64,000 nt of DNA from Macrococcus lamae (GCF_004359545.1 NZ_SCWB01000001.1:216930-280929), one strand, 5' to 3'; shown: positions 48,555-58,502, numbered from the stretch's first letter. Program-made: numbers and translations. Notes: generated by a model not told the origin, from the sequence alone.

Positions 48555-50072
48555 GTGGAACTTAACGAAAGAATTGAGAAGATTCATACAGGTGGTAAGG
48601 AAAAATACCATGCGGCTAACAGCACAAAAGGAAAACTATTCGTCAGAAAGCGTCTTGAACTGTTGTTTGATGATGCAGACTTTATAGAAGATGCCCGTTT
48701 TGCCAATCATATGGCGGAAGATCTGCCGGCAGATGGTGTGGTGACGGGAATAGGAAAAATACATGGCCGATCTGTTGCATTTCTCGCGAATGATTCAACA
48801 ATCAAGGCTGGATCGTGGGGAAAGCGCACCGTAGAGAAGATGATTCGTATTCAGGAAAAGGCAATGAAACTCAATATCCCGATGATTTATCTTGTAGATT
48901 CAGCAGGTGCGAGAATCACGGATCAGATTGAGATGTTCCCAGGTCGTAGAGGAGCAGGAAGGATCTTCTATAATCAGATTGAAATGAGCGGGAAAGTACC
49001 TCAGCTTTGTCTATTGTTTGGACCGTCTGCTGCTGGAGGCGCTTATATCCCAGCGTTCTGTGATGTGGTCGTCATGGTGGAAGGAAATGCATCAATGTAC
49101 TTAGGATCTCCGCGTATGGCAGAGAAGGTCATAGGTGAGAAAGTGACACTCGAGGAAATGGGAGGCGCTAAGATGCACTGCTCCGTATCGGGCTGTGGAG
49201 ATGTGCTTGTTAAGTCAGAAGAAGAGGCATTGAAGTTTGCAAGAGACTATATGGTCTACTTTCCGCAGAATTACAATGAACGACCGGTCAATATTGAAAC
49301 TAAAGATATTAAAGTAACAGAGAAGACATTATCCTCGTTGATTCCTGAGAATCAAAATGCACCGTTGAATATGATGGATGTGATCAATCAGTTAATCGAT
49401 GAAGGTTCATTCCTTGAAATTAAGAAGCTGTTCGCCCGTGAATTGATTACTGGGCTGGCAAGAATAGATGGAAAAGCGGTCGGTATCATTGCTAATCAAC
49501 CGCGTATGAAAGGTGGGGTATTGTTCCCTGATTCTGCAGATAAAGCGGCGAAGTTCATCAACTTGTGCGATGCGTTCAATATTCCGTTATTATTCCTGAT
49601 GGATATTCCAGGATTTATGATCGGCACGCAAGTTGAACGTGCAGGTATCATTAGACATGGCGCTAAAATGCTGTTTGCGATGAGTAGTGCCTCTGTACCA
49701 AAAATATCTGTTGTCATTAGAAAAGCATATGGTGCCGGACTCTATGCGATGGCCGGACCAGCTTTCGAGCCGGATTACAGCATCGCTTTACCGACAGCAT
49801 CCATCGCAGTCATGGGACCAGAAGCCGCTGTCAATGCGGTCTATGCTAATAAAATTGCTGAACTACCTGAAGAAGAACGTGCAGCTTATATAAAGCAGAA
49901 ACAAGATGAGTATAAAGATGACATCGATATTTACAGATTGGCAAGTGAGATGGTCATCGATGATATTGTGGATCCCGATCATTTAAGGGAAACACTAATT
50001 AACCAGTATGCCTCTCTTGAAAATAAGTTTCAGCTGACTAATAAGAAAAAACATGGTGTTTATCCAGTGTAA
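48555..50072 (+). CDS. Acyl-CoA carboxylase carboxyltransferase subunit (YngE-like, MccB/PccB type)
   Basis: A 505-residue biotin-dependent carboxyltransferase with fused N and C crotonase-like lobes. Conserved segments are VDSAGARITDQIEMFPGRRGAGRIFYNQ, LFGPSAAGGAYIPAFCD and the C-lobe FLMDIPGFMIGTQVERAGIIRHGAKML. With the two preceding biotin proteins it forms a 3-methylcrotonyl-CoA carboxylase by inference; a propionyl-type enzyme cannot be excluded. The start is GTG 48555 with a weak AGGGATA site. It is the last gene of the operon. Confidence 0.92.
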   Translation: MELNERIEKIHTGGKEKYHAANSTKGKLFVRKRLELLFDDADFIEDARFANHMAEDLPADGVVTGIGKIHGRSVAFLANDSTIKAGSWGKRTVEKMIRIQEKAMKLNIPMIYLVDSAGARITDQIEMFPGRRGAGRIFYNQIEMSGKVPQLCLLFGPSAAGGAYIPAFCDVVVMVEGNASMYLGSPRMAEKVIGEKVTLEEMGGAKMHCSVSGCGDVLVKSEEEALKFARDYMVYFPQNYNERPVNIETKDIKVTEKTLSSLIPENQNAPLNMMDVINQLIDEGSFLEIKKLFARELITGLARIDGKAVGIIANQPRMKGGVLFPDSADKAAKFINLCDAFNIPLLFLMDIPGFMIGTQVERAGIIRHGAKMLFAMSSASVPKISVVIRKAYGAGLYAMAGPAFEPDYSIALPTASIAVMGPEAAVNAVYANKIAELPEEERAAYIKQKQDEYKDDIDIYRLASEMVIDDIVDPDHLRETLINQYASLENKFQLTNKKKHGVYPV

Positions 50073-50275
50073 TTTTTCAATGGTGTCCTCTGTAATTACT
50101 AGTAAAAATACTTATAATATAAGTTTATATATTATAAGTATTTATATAAAATTATTCTGGAAAATTGTTTTTAGGCAAAAATCCTTATAATAAATTTTTA
50201 TCAATAGAATAAGCTGTCATTCACAGTGCTTTTATCTCTGCTTCACAGCTTATTCTAATAGTTATACTTATATAG
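50073..50275. other. Gene-free, AT-rich gap with two perfect inverted repeats
   Basis: No ORF or promoter is convincing here. A 16-bp perfect inverted repeat (50106-50121 with 50128-50143, 6-nt loop, A/T apart from a central C/G pair) may end the catabolic operon. A second, 13-bp perfect repeat (TAGAATAAGCTGT at 50205-50217 and ACAGCTTATTCTA at 50245-50257, 27-nt loop) lies just after the MFS gene but has no U-run on either strand. Confidence 0.7.
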
Positions 50276-51457
50276 TCAATACTTGGAAACATATCTTTTG
50301 AAATATAAAACGATAGATAAAGTTACTACACCAGAGATGATGTATATATAGTTGATTGGAATGATATCACTTAAGAAACCTATGATTAGAATGGATAACA
50401 TAAAGCATATTTGTATCATTGAATTTTTAAGACCAGAAAACTTCAATAGTTCTTGTTCAGGAATTACATTTATAAGATAGCTTTCTTGCACAAGGTCTTT
50501 TGATTGCATGACTGGACCCATAATAACTACTAAAATCAATGAAATCAATGCCATTTGATTGTTGCCATAGATAATGAGTAACACACCATATATAGTCATG
50601 CTTATAAGAATTGTTTTTAAAGGGTTAATATTTAATAGCTTATTAAACTTTATCACTAGCATTGAGCCAATTATACTTCCGATGTAATAAGCAGCATTAA
50701 TATATCCCCACCATTTAGGACTCACTTCTAAATAGCTTCTAACAAAATCTAATGTAATGGAGCCAATCCATATAGATCCGATGAAAACTTCTATACATTC
50801 TATAATGATCAGAATAAAAATATGCTGGTGACTTACTAACTGTCTAAAGGAAGTAGACATCGTTTTAAATGGATTTTTACTTTCTATTTTTTCCTTATCC
50901 TCATCTACTGACAGTTTTAATACAATAAAAAAGGTGAGTAGCAGTAAACAGGCAGCTAATAAGATGATATTACTTTGACCTATCATGACTACTAACCAGC
51001 CACTGATGACCCAGCCTGCTAACGATAATGTTTGATCAATACTGCTGATTATTGAAATCCCTTTAGTCAATTCATTTTTAGTTAGTACTTGTTTTAACAG
51101 TAAAGTTTTTATCGGAGTGAATATTCCTGCCGTATAGGAGAGAAGTGATATCACAATATACAGTGCTATAAGTTTATCATTATTGATCAAAAAATATATA
51201 ATGATCAGCAGTGAAATCTGAACAGCTGTATTGAAAACTAATAGGAGTTTCTTCTTTATAAATGATGTGACAACTGTAATCGTTAAACCAGCTATCATTC
51301 TGAAAAACAGGCTTAAAAAAGTAATTAAACTGGAATAAAACACTGAATGTGTATGTGTATAAACATAGTAAGTAACGCTTATAGTATAAAAAGAAAAAGC
51401 AAGGTTTGTTAAAACTTGAGTCAATAAGATGATGATATAATTGGCATTATAATTCAT
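50276..51457 (-). CDS. MFS transporter, MefA/enterobactin-exporter-like
   Basis: A 393-residue protein with ~12 hydrophobic helices and the overall pattern of the DHA3-type major facilitator group, including the loop after helix 2 (TSFIKKKLLLV). No substrate can be assigned; homologs include macrolide-efflux-like proteins, but resistance should not be assumed. ATG 51457 has AAGGAG eight bases upstream. The gene is clearly more AT-rich and uses more A/T-ending codons than its neighbours, and it is flanked by hairpins, hinting at acquisition or relaxed selection. Confidence 0.82.
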   Translation of the reverse strand: MNYNANYIIILLTQVLTNLAFSFYTISVTYYVYTHTHSVFYSSLITFLSLFFRMIAGLTITVVTSFIKKKLLLVFNTAVQISLLIIIYFLINNDKLIALYIVISLLSYTAGIFTPIKTLLLKQVLTKNELTKGISIISSIDQTLSLAGWVISGWLVVMIGQSNIILLAACLLLLTFFIVLKLSVDEDKEKIESKNPFKTMSTSFRQLVSHQHIFILIIIECIEVFIGSIWIGSITLDFVRSYLEVSPKWWGYINAAYYIGSIIGSMLVIKFNKLLNINPLKTILISMTIYGVLLIIYGNNQMALISLILVVIMGPVMQSKDLVQESYLINVIPEQELLKFSGLKNSMIQICFMLSILIIGFLSDIIPINYIYIISGVVTLSIVLYFKRYVSKY

Positions 51458-51483
51458 CAATCAATCTCCTTGTTTTTATGTAG

Positions 51484-51520
51484 AGAACCCAAAAAGGTTA
51501 ACTTTTTGGGTTCTTTTTTA
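51484..51520 (+). terminator. Strong terminator-like hairpin between pepF and MFS gene, U-run on plus strand
   Basis: AGAACCCAAAAAG (51484-51496) and CTTTTTGGGTTCT (51502-51514) pair perfectly, with TTTTT following on the plus strand. Both flanking genes are on the minus strand, where the run is A, so its direction does not suit pepF well. Confidence 0.65.
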
Positions 51521-51545
51521 TGTGATATGTCGTGAATACTCTTAT

Positions 51546-53354
51546 TTATTTTGCAGCGTCTATCTCGTCAGTCAGTTTTTCCAGCTCGTCGACTAAGGAA
51601 CCGATATAGGCGATGGTTTCTTTCAATGGCTGATCAGTGGACAAGTCAATACCGACCATCTGTGCGAGTTCTACTGGTGGTTTACTGCCGCCTGCTTTAA
51701 GCACTTCTATCCATTCTTTAACAGCAGGTTCTCCTTCTTCCAGGATGCGCTTCGCCATTAATGTTGAAATAGTCAATCCTGCTGAATAGGTATATGGATA
51801 GAGTCCCATATAGTAATGCGGCTGTCTCATCCATGTCAGTTCTGCGCCTTCTGTAATCTCAACAGTATCTCCCCAGAATTTAGAGATAACGTCCTTCTTG
51901 ATCTCATTTAAGACAGGGGCTGTCATGTTCTCACCATTATCAACACGGTTATAGACTTCACGCTGATAAGCTGCTTCCAGCAGGTGAGTGACAAAGTTAT
52001 GATAGTACGTTCTTGAGATGATGGTTGAGATGACCCACCGTTTAAATTCAGGGTCGTTCGATTCACTCAATAAATAGTTGGCCATCAGCATTTCATTAGC
52101 TGTACTTGGAGCTTCTACAAAGTACATGGAACTTTCGGCATCAAAGACGTTCTGATATTTGTTAGCCAGGTTGAAGTGCCCTGCATGACCGAGTTCATGA
52201 GCCAGAACGAAGACTTCTGTCATCTTTGAAGTCCATGAGATTAGAATAAAAGGATTTGTCGCATAAGGGCTAGCGCAGAATGCACCTGTTGACTTCCCTT
52301 TGTTCTGAGCGAAATCAATATATCGGTTATCATAGGCCGCTTCTACAAGATTCATATAGTCTTCACCCATAACCGAAAGACCTTTTCTGATATAATCTCG
52401 TGATTCTTCGACCGTGATCTCCGGTTCATAGTTTTCATCAAGAGAGATCTTAAGGTCTTCGAACTTCATTTCTTCCAGTCCGTTTGTCCGCTGCAGCAAT
52501 TTGGCATAACGGCGCATATGCGGCGCAAGTTCAGTAGTGATCAGGTCAATCTGGCGGTTGTATAGATCACGTGACACTTCCTGTCTTTCCAGTAGGAAAT
52601 CAATCACAGACTCAAAACCACGCAGCTTTGACTCTGTCTTCTCCTGCTGAATTGCCATATCATACGTCTTAGCAGTTGTATTCTCGTATTTTTTTAATGT
52701 ATCTGAGAACTTTCTGAAGGCGTTTCTTCTCACTTCAGTATTGGAATCCACTTCAAGTTCACCTTCAAAGGATACATAGCTAAGTGGGATCTCCCTGCCA
52801 TCTGCTTCAAACGTTCCGATGTCGATGTCAAGCAGCTTTGTTGTATCGTATAAATTAGCTGGTGCATTAAATGTAGAAGAGAAAGCTGCTAATGTTTTTT
52901 CTACTTCAGGGTGCAGCTGATAAGGCTTTTTCTTCAGCACTTTCTCTATATATCTTTGATATTCGGCAGTGGAATCCTTCACTTCTTGAAGCAATGAATC
53001 GTCCAGCTGCAGCAGTTCAGAATCAACGAACGATAATAGACTTGCAATTTCACCGAATGAAGAATCAAACTTGCTGTAAAGTTTCTGAGCAGCAGGATTA
53101 GACTGATCTGTACTTAAGCTTAGTGAGGCATAGTTGCCAAGTCGGTCTAAATCAATTTCAATTTCAGCGAGCGCATCCAGCATCTGTTCAATTAGTGCCG
53201 CATCTGTTAGCTTCCCCTGGTAGTCCGCATTAAACGCTCTGACTGCTTCAATAGTCTGAGTCAAGCTGTCATAAAACTCATCATCCCTGTTGAAAAGGGG
53301 ACTTAAATCCCATGTTTCTTCAATTTTTACATCTTTTCTTAATGGTAAACTCAT
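51546..53354 (-). CDS. pepF: Oligoendopeptidase F
   Basis: A 602-residue M3B zinc peptidase, the usual length for PepF. The zinc site is VLAHELGHAGHF (HExxH), with the downstream Glu in FVEAPSTANEML. It cuts oligopeptides of roughly 7-17 residues in the cytosol and contributes to peptide use and protein turnover. The N-terminal LRKDVKIEETWDLSPLF is typical. A GAGAGGAGAG site precedes the ATG, and TATAAT (minus strand, plus 53384-53389) gives a likely promoter. It is upstream of, and co-directional with, the MFS gene. Confidence 0.94.
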   Translation of the reverse strand: MSLPLRKDVKIEETWDLSPLFNRDDEFYDSLTQTIEAVRAFNADYQGKLTDAALIEQMLDALAEIEIDLDRLGNYASLSLSTDQSNPAAQKLYSKFDSSFGEIASLLSFVDSELLQLDDSLLQEVKDSTAEYQRYIEKVLKKKPYQLHPEVEKTLAAFSSTFNAPANLYDTTKLLDIDIGTFEADGREIPLSYVSFEGELEVDSNTEVRRNAFRKFSDTLKKYENTTAKTYDMAIQQEKTESKLRGFESVIDFLLERQEVSRDLYNRQIDLITTELAPHMRRYAKLLQRTNGLEEMKFEDLKISLDENYEPEITVEESRDYIRKGLSVMGEDYMNLVEAAYDNRYIDFAQNKGKSTGAFCASPYATNPFILISWTSKMTEVFVLAHELGHAGHFNLANKYQNVFDAESSMYFVEAPSTANEMLMANYLLSESNDPEFKRWVISTIISRTYYHNFVTHLLEAAYQREVYNRVDNGENMTAPVLNEIKKDVISKFWGDTVEITEGAELTWMRQPHYYMGLYPYTYSAGLTISTLMAKRILEEGEPAVKEWIEVLKAGGSKPPVELAQMVGIDLSTDQPLKETIAYIGSLVDELEKLTDEIDAAK

Positions 53355-53519
53355 ATTATAACTCTCCTCTCTATAGTTTAATTATACCGTTCGGTTTCCG
53401 ATAAAGCACTTGTAATTTACTGAACCCTCTGAATTATCTCAAAATTATAGTATGATGTTTATATAGTAAGAATAGGGTAAAATAAAAATGTTATTAAAAT
53501 GATTGGGGAGGAGGTTACT

Positions 53520-53897
53520 ATGATGTTTATATTAGGAGATATCAGCTATACTCAAATACCTAATTTTCTACTGATAAGTATTATCGGCATGCTGATTTTG
53601 TCTTTGATATTCGGTCTTTTTATGAATAAGTTTATTCTGGCACCTGTCTTAACTTTTTTAATTTCAGCGGTATGTGCGTTTATTTTACCGAACTTCTTTG
53701 ATATTAAATATCCGGCATTATTAGGTTATGCAGTTTTTCTTACTGTCATCTCACTTATTTTAAGTGCGATTTTCTGGTATGTGACTAAAGATAGCCGCGA
53801 TAGAAAGAATAGAGAACGACGCGCTAACAATGAAAGACAGGAATTTGAAGATAGACAGAATAGAGAACGTTTCAATGATTCTAATGATGTTCGCTAA
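53520..53897 (+). CDS. Small membrane protein, DUF2651-like
   Basis: A 125-residue protein with three transmembrane helices (about residues 14-32, 38-58 and 68-88) followed by a highly charged C-terminal tail (DSRDRKNRERRANNERQ, then QNRERFNDSND). This layout resembles DUF2651 proteins of staphylococci, with no known function. ATG 53520 or 53523 follows a very strong GGGGAGGAGG site. It is monocistronic, with a terminator 10 nt after the stop. Confidence 0.65.
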   Translation: MMFILGDISYTQIPNFLLISIIGMLILSLIFGLFMNKFILAPVLTFLISAVCAFILPNFFDIKYPALLGYAVFLTVISLILSAIFWYVTKDSRDRKNRERRANNERQEFEDRQNRERFNDSNDVR

Positions 53898-53906
53898 TTT
53901 GTTTGA

Positions 53907-53935
53907 GAGGACGCTGTAATAGGCGTTCTTTTTTG
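53907..53935 (+). terminator. Terminator after the DUF2651-like gene
   Basis: AGGACGC pairs with GCGTTCT (one G-U pair), followed by TTTTTG. Confidence 0.8.
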
Positions 53936-53967
53936 CGTTTAAAAATTTATCATACTGCAACTGATTG

Positions 53968-54019
53968 TTTACTCAATGTTTACAATGTTTATTCAGAATT
54001 TACATGGAATTACTACAAT
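53968..54019 (+). promoter_or_regulatory. Pho-box-like direct repeats and -10 upstream of the choice-of-anchor I gene
   Basis: Four TTTAC/TTTAT repeats begin at 53968, 53979, 53988 and 53999 (spacings 11, 9 and 11). A TACAAT -10 follows at 54014-54019, and there is no separate -35. Bacillus PhoP binds TTHACA repeats spaced ~11 bp between about -60 and -20, exactly where these lie relative to the expected start. Confidence 0.5.
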
Positions 54020-54049
54020 AGAATTATCACAATCTTGGAGGATAATGTT

Positions 54050-55657
54050 ATGAATAAAGCAGTCAAACTTGCAATAGCAGCGTCTATGTCAGCGGTTCTA
54101 TTATCTCCTGTAGCGGAAGCGGCCTCAGTATCATCTTACGGTTCTAACAGTCACTTGAAGGTTTCTCAGCTGGCGCGCTATGATTCGCAGACAACATTCG
54201 GGGAAAGCGGTACAGAAATTGTCGCATACGACAAAAAGTATAAGCGGGCTTATTCAATCAATGGTGCATTAAACGCTCTTGATATTCTTGATGCATCTCA
54301 ATTAAAGTCTGGTAAATTTTCACTGTATAAACGTGTGCTATTGAAGGATTTGAAGGTTGAAGGATCTGATATTACTAGCGTTGCGGTACATCCGAAGCAC
54401 AAATACATTGCTGTCAGTATTCCAGCGGCTAACAAGACTGATAATGGTCATGTGGTTTTCATGTCTATGGAAGGTGAGCTTTTAAGCGAAGTAGAGGTCG
54501 GAGCATTACCTGATATGCTGACATTTTCAAGCAACGGCAGACAGCTGGTAGTTGCTAATGAAGGTGAACCGAATGATGACTATACTGTCAATCCTGAAGG
54601 TTCAGTTTCTATTATCAAGACCAATAAATCAGGCATCATTAAGCAGAAACATGTAGCAACACGTTACTTTAATTCTAAAATGATACCATCGAATATAAGA
54701 ACATTAGGCAGAACTGCTGAAGAAAGCTTCCGTAATCTTGAGCCTGAGTATATCACTATTGATAAAAAGAACGAATTTGCCTATGTATCGATCCAGGAAA
54801 GAAATGTTATTGCTAAGGTCGATCTTCATACGAAAGCTATTGTTTCAGTTAAAGGGTTAGGATATAAGAGTTATCGTTCTCAAGCCAGGCTAGATGCATC
54901 AGACAAAGATAATAAGATCAGCATGAAGAACTATCCAGTATATGGAATGTTACAACCGGACGGTATTAGTCACGTTGATTATAAGGGTAAAACTTATCTG
55001 TTAACAGCCAATGAAGGAGATACACAGGATTATGCAGGATTCAGCGAAGAAACACGTGTAGAAGACATCGCTGAGCAGTATAATACGTCTTCCAGCTATT
55101 TTAAAGGTTTCGATTCAAAGATTCTGACGGATAAGAAGGCATTAGGACGCTTGAAAACATCAATGTACAATCCTTTAACTGGTAAAGACGGTAAGTATAA
55201 TGCAGTGGTAACATTTGGAGGACGTTCGTTCTCGGTTATTGAAGCGGCTTCTATGAAACGTGTCTATGACAGCGGAGACGATTTTGAGACTATTACAGCA
55301 AAAGCATGGCCGAATGTATTTAACGGTAACCAGGAAACTCCAGGTAAGATTGAATTCGATTCAAGAAGTGATGATAAAGGACCTGAGCCAGAATCAGTAA
55401 CAGTCGGAAAAATCGGCAGTCATCAATATGCATTTATCGGTTTGGAACGTACAGGCGGAATTATGGTCTATAATATTGATAATCCAGTAAAACCTCAGTT
55501 TGAGACATATTTTAAAGCTGCTGATAACAAAGATATTTCACCCGAAGGATTGACATTTATTCCTAAAGAACAGTCACCAGTAAACAAGCCAGTGCTTTTA
55601 GCGAGTCACGAGATGTCAGGAACAATAGCAGCTTACGAGATGAATTATATTAAATAG
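54050..55657 (+). CDS. Secreted choice-of-anchor I domain protein (beta-propeller)
   Basis: A 535-residue exported protein. The signal peptide (MNKAVKLAIAASMSAVLLSPVAEA, given here by its ends: MNKAVK... to AEA) is followed by a probable cleavage at AEA-AS. The rest is a beta-propeller-like repeat domain of the choice-of-anchor I family (FSSNGRQLVVANEGEPNDDYTVNPEGSV style), often called alkaline-phosphatase-like or MSF-like. No LPXTG or other anchor is seen, so it is probably released. ATG 54050 follows TTGGAGGATAA. A Pho-like promoter suggests a role under phosphate limitation; enzymatic activity is not shown by the sequence. Confidence 0.82.
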   Translation: MNKAVKLAIAASMSAVLLSPVAEAASVSSYGSNSHLKVSQLARYDSQTTFGESGTEIVAYDKKYKRAYSINGALNALDILDASQLKSGKFSLYKRVLLKDLKVEGSDITSVAVHPKHKYIAVSIPAANKTDNGHVVFMSMEGELLSEVEVGALPDMLTFSSNGRQLVVANEGEPNDDYTVNPEGSVSIIKTNKSGIIKQKHVATRYFNSKMIPSNIRTLGRTAEESFRNLEPEYITIDKKNEFAYVSIQERNVIAKVDLHTKAIVSVKGLGYKSYRSQARLDASDKDNKISMKNYPVYGMLQPDGISHVDYKGKTYLLTANEGDTQDYAGFSEETRVEDIAEQYNTSSSYFKGFDSKILTDKKALGRLKTSMYNPLTGKDGKYNAVVTFGGRSFSVIEAASMKRVYDSGDDFETITAKAWPNVFNGNQETPGKIEFDSRSDDKGPEPESVTVGKIGSHQYAFIGLERTGGIMVYNIDNPVKPQFETYFKAADNKDISPEGLTFIPKEQSPVNKPVLLASHEMSGTIAAYEMNYIK

Positions 55658-55661
55658 TTAG

Positions 55662-55710
55662 AGATAAATTCCGTCAGGCTGTATATCAGTCTGATGGAAT
55701 TTATCTTTAC
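55662..55710 (+). terminator. Hairpin after the choice-of-anchor I gene
   Basis: Arms 55662-55677 and 55691-55706 pair over 16 positions with a single G-U pair; only a short TT follows. From 55711 to 55832 I see no gene, only AT-rich sequence. Confidence 0.65.
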
Positions 55711-55779
55711 TGACAGATTATCTAAGGTCAGTATTGTAGAATAGGGATATCAACACATACTCCCTTTACTAACATATAG

Positions 55780-55810
<31 letters not shown>

Positions 55811-55832
55811 TTTATAAAAAGAATGACCCCAT

Positions 55833-55863
55833 AAAAACTCCGGACTGATTTGTTTCAGTCCGG
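55833..55863 (-). terminator. Terminator of femAB
   Basis: On the minus strand CCGGACTGA and TCAGTCCGG close a short loop, followed by AGTTTTTATGG. Confidence 0.85.
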
Positions 55864-55880
55864 TTATTTATACCTTGTAT

Positions 55881-57161
55881 TTATTTACGTAAAATTTGTT
55901 TACTTATTTTTTTTGTAACACGACCGAACTTACCAGCTGTTTGATACAATCTTTGCTTCGGTTTGTTAATGGTCTTCGTAAAATCTCCGACGAGTTCTTC
56001 AATCTGTGCATTGAATCCACGTTTAAACCGATAAACACCGTAATCTTCGCCATTTTCCGTGAAATCACCAGAAACCCCATAGAAATTGTATCTGTTATAA
56101 CCATGTTCAAAACAATAATTGATCATATACCAGTGCATGGCATACGGTCCCATAAACTGGCTGTATGTTTTGCTTGAACCGCCAGAAAAATAATTAATCT
56201 CAAAATTATTGCTGAAAAAGATGCCCGCTGCAAGATTGAGAATCTGACCATCTGTTTTCTTCAGCTCGGTAGTATCAAGTAAGTTCTGTTGTAACTGATC
56301 GATTTGCTTATCCAGTTCTGATATCTTCTTGATAAGTTTGTCGCTTTTGTTCTCCTGTGCCATCATTTGGTCCCGTTTTGACTCTGTGCTGCTCAGTTCT
56401 TCTGATGCAGCCTCGATATATTCATCTAAATCAATATATGCGAGCGGCATGATGACTTTATTACTGTAATTGATAGCAAAGTTACGGAAATAATCATCGT
56501 CTCTTGAGATCATTCCAGTTCTTTCTTCTGTTTTCTTGTACAGATCAAGGAATATATCGACTTCATCTGGTGACAGCAGACGGACTTTAACGCCGTATTT
56601 CTGTGCTTTCTTGATGTTACGTTTACGCTGACTGTCAAACTGCTTCATAACGGAATTTGGCGTTTCATCGTCAAGATACATCACGCTCATCCAGCGCACC
56701 TGTGAATCTGGTCGGTAACCTACTGTATAACCTGTATGATGATAACCGAGTGCTTTCATCAGCTCAACAATTTCCTCATTCGTACCATTTTCCTGCTTAT
56801 AGATGACATCTCTATCGTATGTTTTATAGATCCAGTAAGGATCAACTTTGACAGACAGACATTGATTGCGTTTTAAGTACTGGTCAAGTGATTTAAAATA
56901 GAAGGTGACTACTTCTTTATTATGGAAATCAAGCACTGGTCCTCTGTTTGAGTAATACATATAGCTGCCGAACGTCGGAATTTTTGAGAACAGACTGGCT
57001 GCAATGACTTGATTGTCCTGCTTCACTCCTAGAAGTACTACAGGATACCCTTCGCCTTCCCTGTTTTTAATATTTTCTTTTACCTGGAAGTAGTGACTCA
57101 TCAACGGTGTTGTTGACATGAAGTTGCTGTATTCCTTGACGGTCAACTCTGTAAACTGCAT
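55881..57161 (-). CDS. femB: Aminoacyltransferase FemB
   Basis: A 426-residue Fem-family transferase. In S. aureus FemB adds glycines 4 and 5 of the pentaglycine bridge on lipid II, using glycyl-tRNA. The N-terminal [13 protein letters not shown] and [16 protein letters not shown], the [16 protein letters not shown] block, a coiled coil ([22 protein letters not shown]), and [31 protein letters not shown] are FemB-like. In Macrococcus the bridge may contain other residues (Ser, Gly), so the amino-acid specificity is open. ATG 57161 is chosen because GAGGGG is seven bases upstream. Confidence 0.93.
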   Translation of the reverse strand: MQFTELTVKEYSNFMSTTPLMSHYFQVKENIKNREGEGYPVVLLGVKQDNQVIAASLFSKIPTFGSYMYYSNRGPVLDFHNKEVVTFYFKSLDQYLKRNQCLSVKVDPYWIYKTYDRDVIYKQENGTNEEIVELMKALGYHHTGYTVGYRPDSQVRWMSVMYLDDETPNSVMKQFDSQRKRNIKKAQKYGVKVRLLSPDEVDIFLDLYKKTEERTGMISRDDDYFRNFAINYSNKVIMPLAYIDLDEYIEAASEELSSTESKRDQMMAQENKSDKLIKKISELDKQIDQLQQNLLDTTELKKTDGQILNLAAGIFFSNNFEINYFSGGSSKTYSQFMGPYAMHWYMINYCFEHGYNRYNFYGVSGDFTENGEDYGVYRFKRGFNAQIEELVGDFTKTINKPKQRLYQTAGKFGRVTKKISKQILRK

Positions 57162-57180
57162 TGTCATTCCCCTCTTTCTG

Positions 57181-58431
57181 CTATCCTCTGACTCGTTTTA
57201 AAGTGCTGTATACTTTATAGACCGGTTTGTTAATCGGTGCGACAAAGTCCCCGACATATTCAATGACGTCAGCATTGAAGCCTTTTTTGAATTTAATGAC
57301 ACCTGCATCTTCAGCATCTTCGCTGAAATTCCCGCTGATACCATAGAAATTATAACGATTGATCCCATGCTCCAGTGCATAGTTGATCATTTTCCATTGA
57401 ATAGCATAAGAACCTGCAAAATGACGGAATTCATTAGATGATCCTCCGGCCAGGTAAACAACTTCATACGGGTTAATCAAGAAGAATGAGGCAGCGATCG
57501 GCAATGTATCTCCGTGTTCTGCATTCAGATTTTTTGCTTCTGACAGTTTTTCTTCTACTGATGTCAGCTGCTGTTCTGCAGCAGCCTTTTTATTGACAGC
57601 TTTTTTATTATCGGGCTTTTTGTTGATTTCCTGGTCCGCTTTCTCTATCTCTTGATTTAACTTTTCCTGTTCAGCTTCCAGTTCAGGGATATATGTCGTG
57701 AAATCGATATATGCGAGCGGTACAAGCACTCTATCGCCGAAATGTTTCATGCGGTCAGTATAAAACTTATCATCTCGATCGACGAATTCTTTTTTTCCGC
57801 TTGTATCTTTCATAAACTGCCTGAACAGATGAATTTCATCACTATCCAGAAATCTGACTTTAACACCGTTTTTGACGACTTTTTTAATATTACGTTTCCG
57901 CAGGCTGTCCATATCTTTCAGCACTGTCTTGTCATCTTTACCTGTTAAGTCAAGCACTGAATGCCAACGTCCTTGATGGATGGGATCGAAACCCACTGTA
58001 AACCCTTGATGATCAAACTCAAGGTCTTTCATCGTTGTCACAAGCGAAGCCGTTGGATAAGTTTCCAACTTCTCTCCGTCGTGGTTCCAGCGTTGATAAG
58101 GAACATATGGATCTACTCGAACCATTAAGGCATGATGACTTTTGACGTAGCGTTTCAGTTCCGTGAAGAAAAACTTGACCAGTTCTGTGTCCGTATAATC
58201 CATAACTGGACCGCGGTTTGAATAGAAGTACTTGAATTTTTTGAGAACGGGCATCGCTGTTAAAAGACATGCTGCAATGACCTTCTCTCCTTCTGTAACA
58301 CCGACAAGATGTGTATCTACCCCATCCGCTGTTTTTAAATCGTAGTTGACTGCCATTTGTGTGAAGTGACTATATGACTGTTGATCACTGAACTCACCGA
58401 ATTGTTCTCTAGTTAAAGTTGTAAATTTCAT
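57181..58431 (-). CDS. femA: Aminoacyltransferase FemA
   Basis: A 416-residue Fem transferase with the same two-lobe GNAT fold and antiparallel coiled coil ([19 protein letters not shown]...). [37 protein letters not shown] and the C-terminal [27 protein letters not shown] identify FemA, which adds residues 2 and 3 of the interpeptide bridge in S. aureus. femB follows 19 nt downstream in the same transcript. An AAAGGGAG site precedes the ATG. Confidence 0.93.
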   Translation of the reverse strand: MKFTTLTREQFGEFSDQQSYSHFTQMAVNYDLKTADGVDTHLVGVTEGEKVIAACLLTAMPVLKKFKYFYSNRGPVMDYTDTELVKFFFTELKRYVKSHHALMVRVDPYVPYQRWNHDGEKLETYPTASLVTTMKDLEFDHQGFTVGFDPIHQGRWHSVLDLTGKDDKTVLKDMDSLRKRNIKKVVKNGVKVRFLDSDEIHLFRQFMKDTSGKKEFVDRDDKFYTDRMKHFGDRVLVPLAYIDFTTYIPELEAEQEKLNQEIEKADQEINKKPDNKKAVNKKAAAEQQLTSVEEKLSEAKNLNAEHGDTLPIAASFFLINPYEVVYLAGGSSNEFRHFAGSYAIQWKMINYALEHGINRYNFYGISGNFSEDAEDAGVIKFKKGFNADVIEYVGDFVAPINKPVYKVYSTLKRVRG

Positions 58432-58502
58432 TGTTGACTCCCTTTAAGTCTATTGATTTTATTTATTATACATTAGTACATGACTTTTTATTAACTAATA
58501 AC

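Noticed and set aside
51484..51520. T-box or attenuator in the leader of the MFS gene
   Set aside because: No T-box core sequence or specifier stem is present; it is a simple terminator-like hairpin with its U-run on the other strand.
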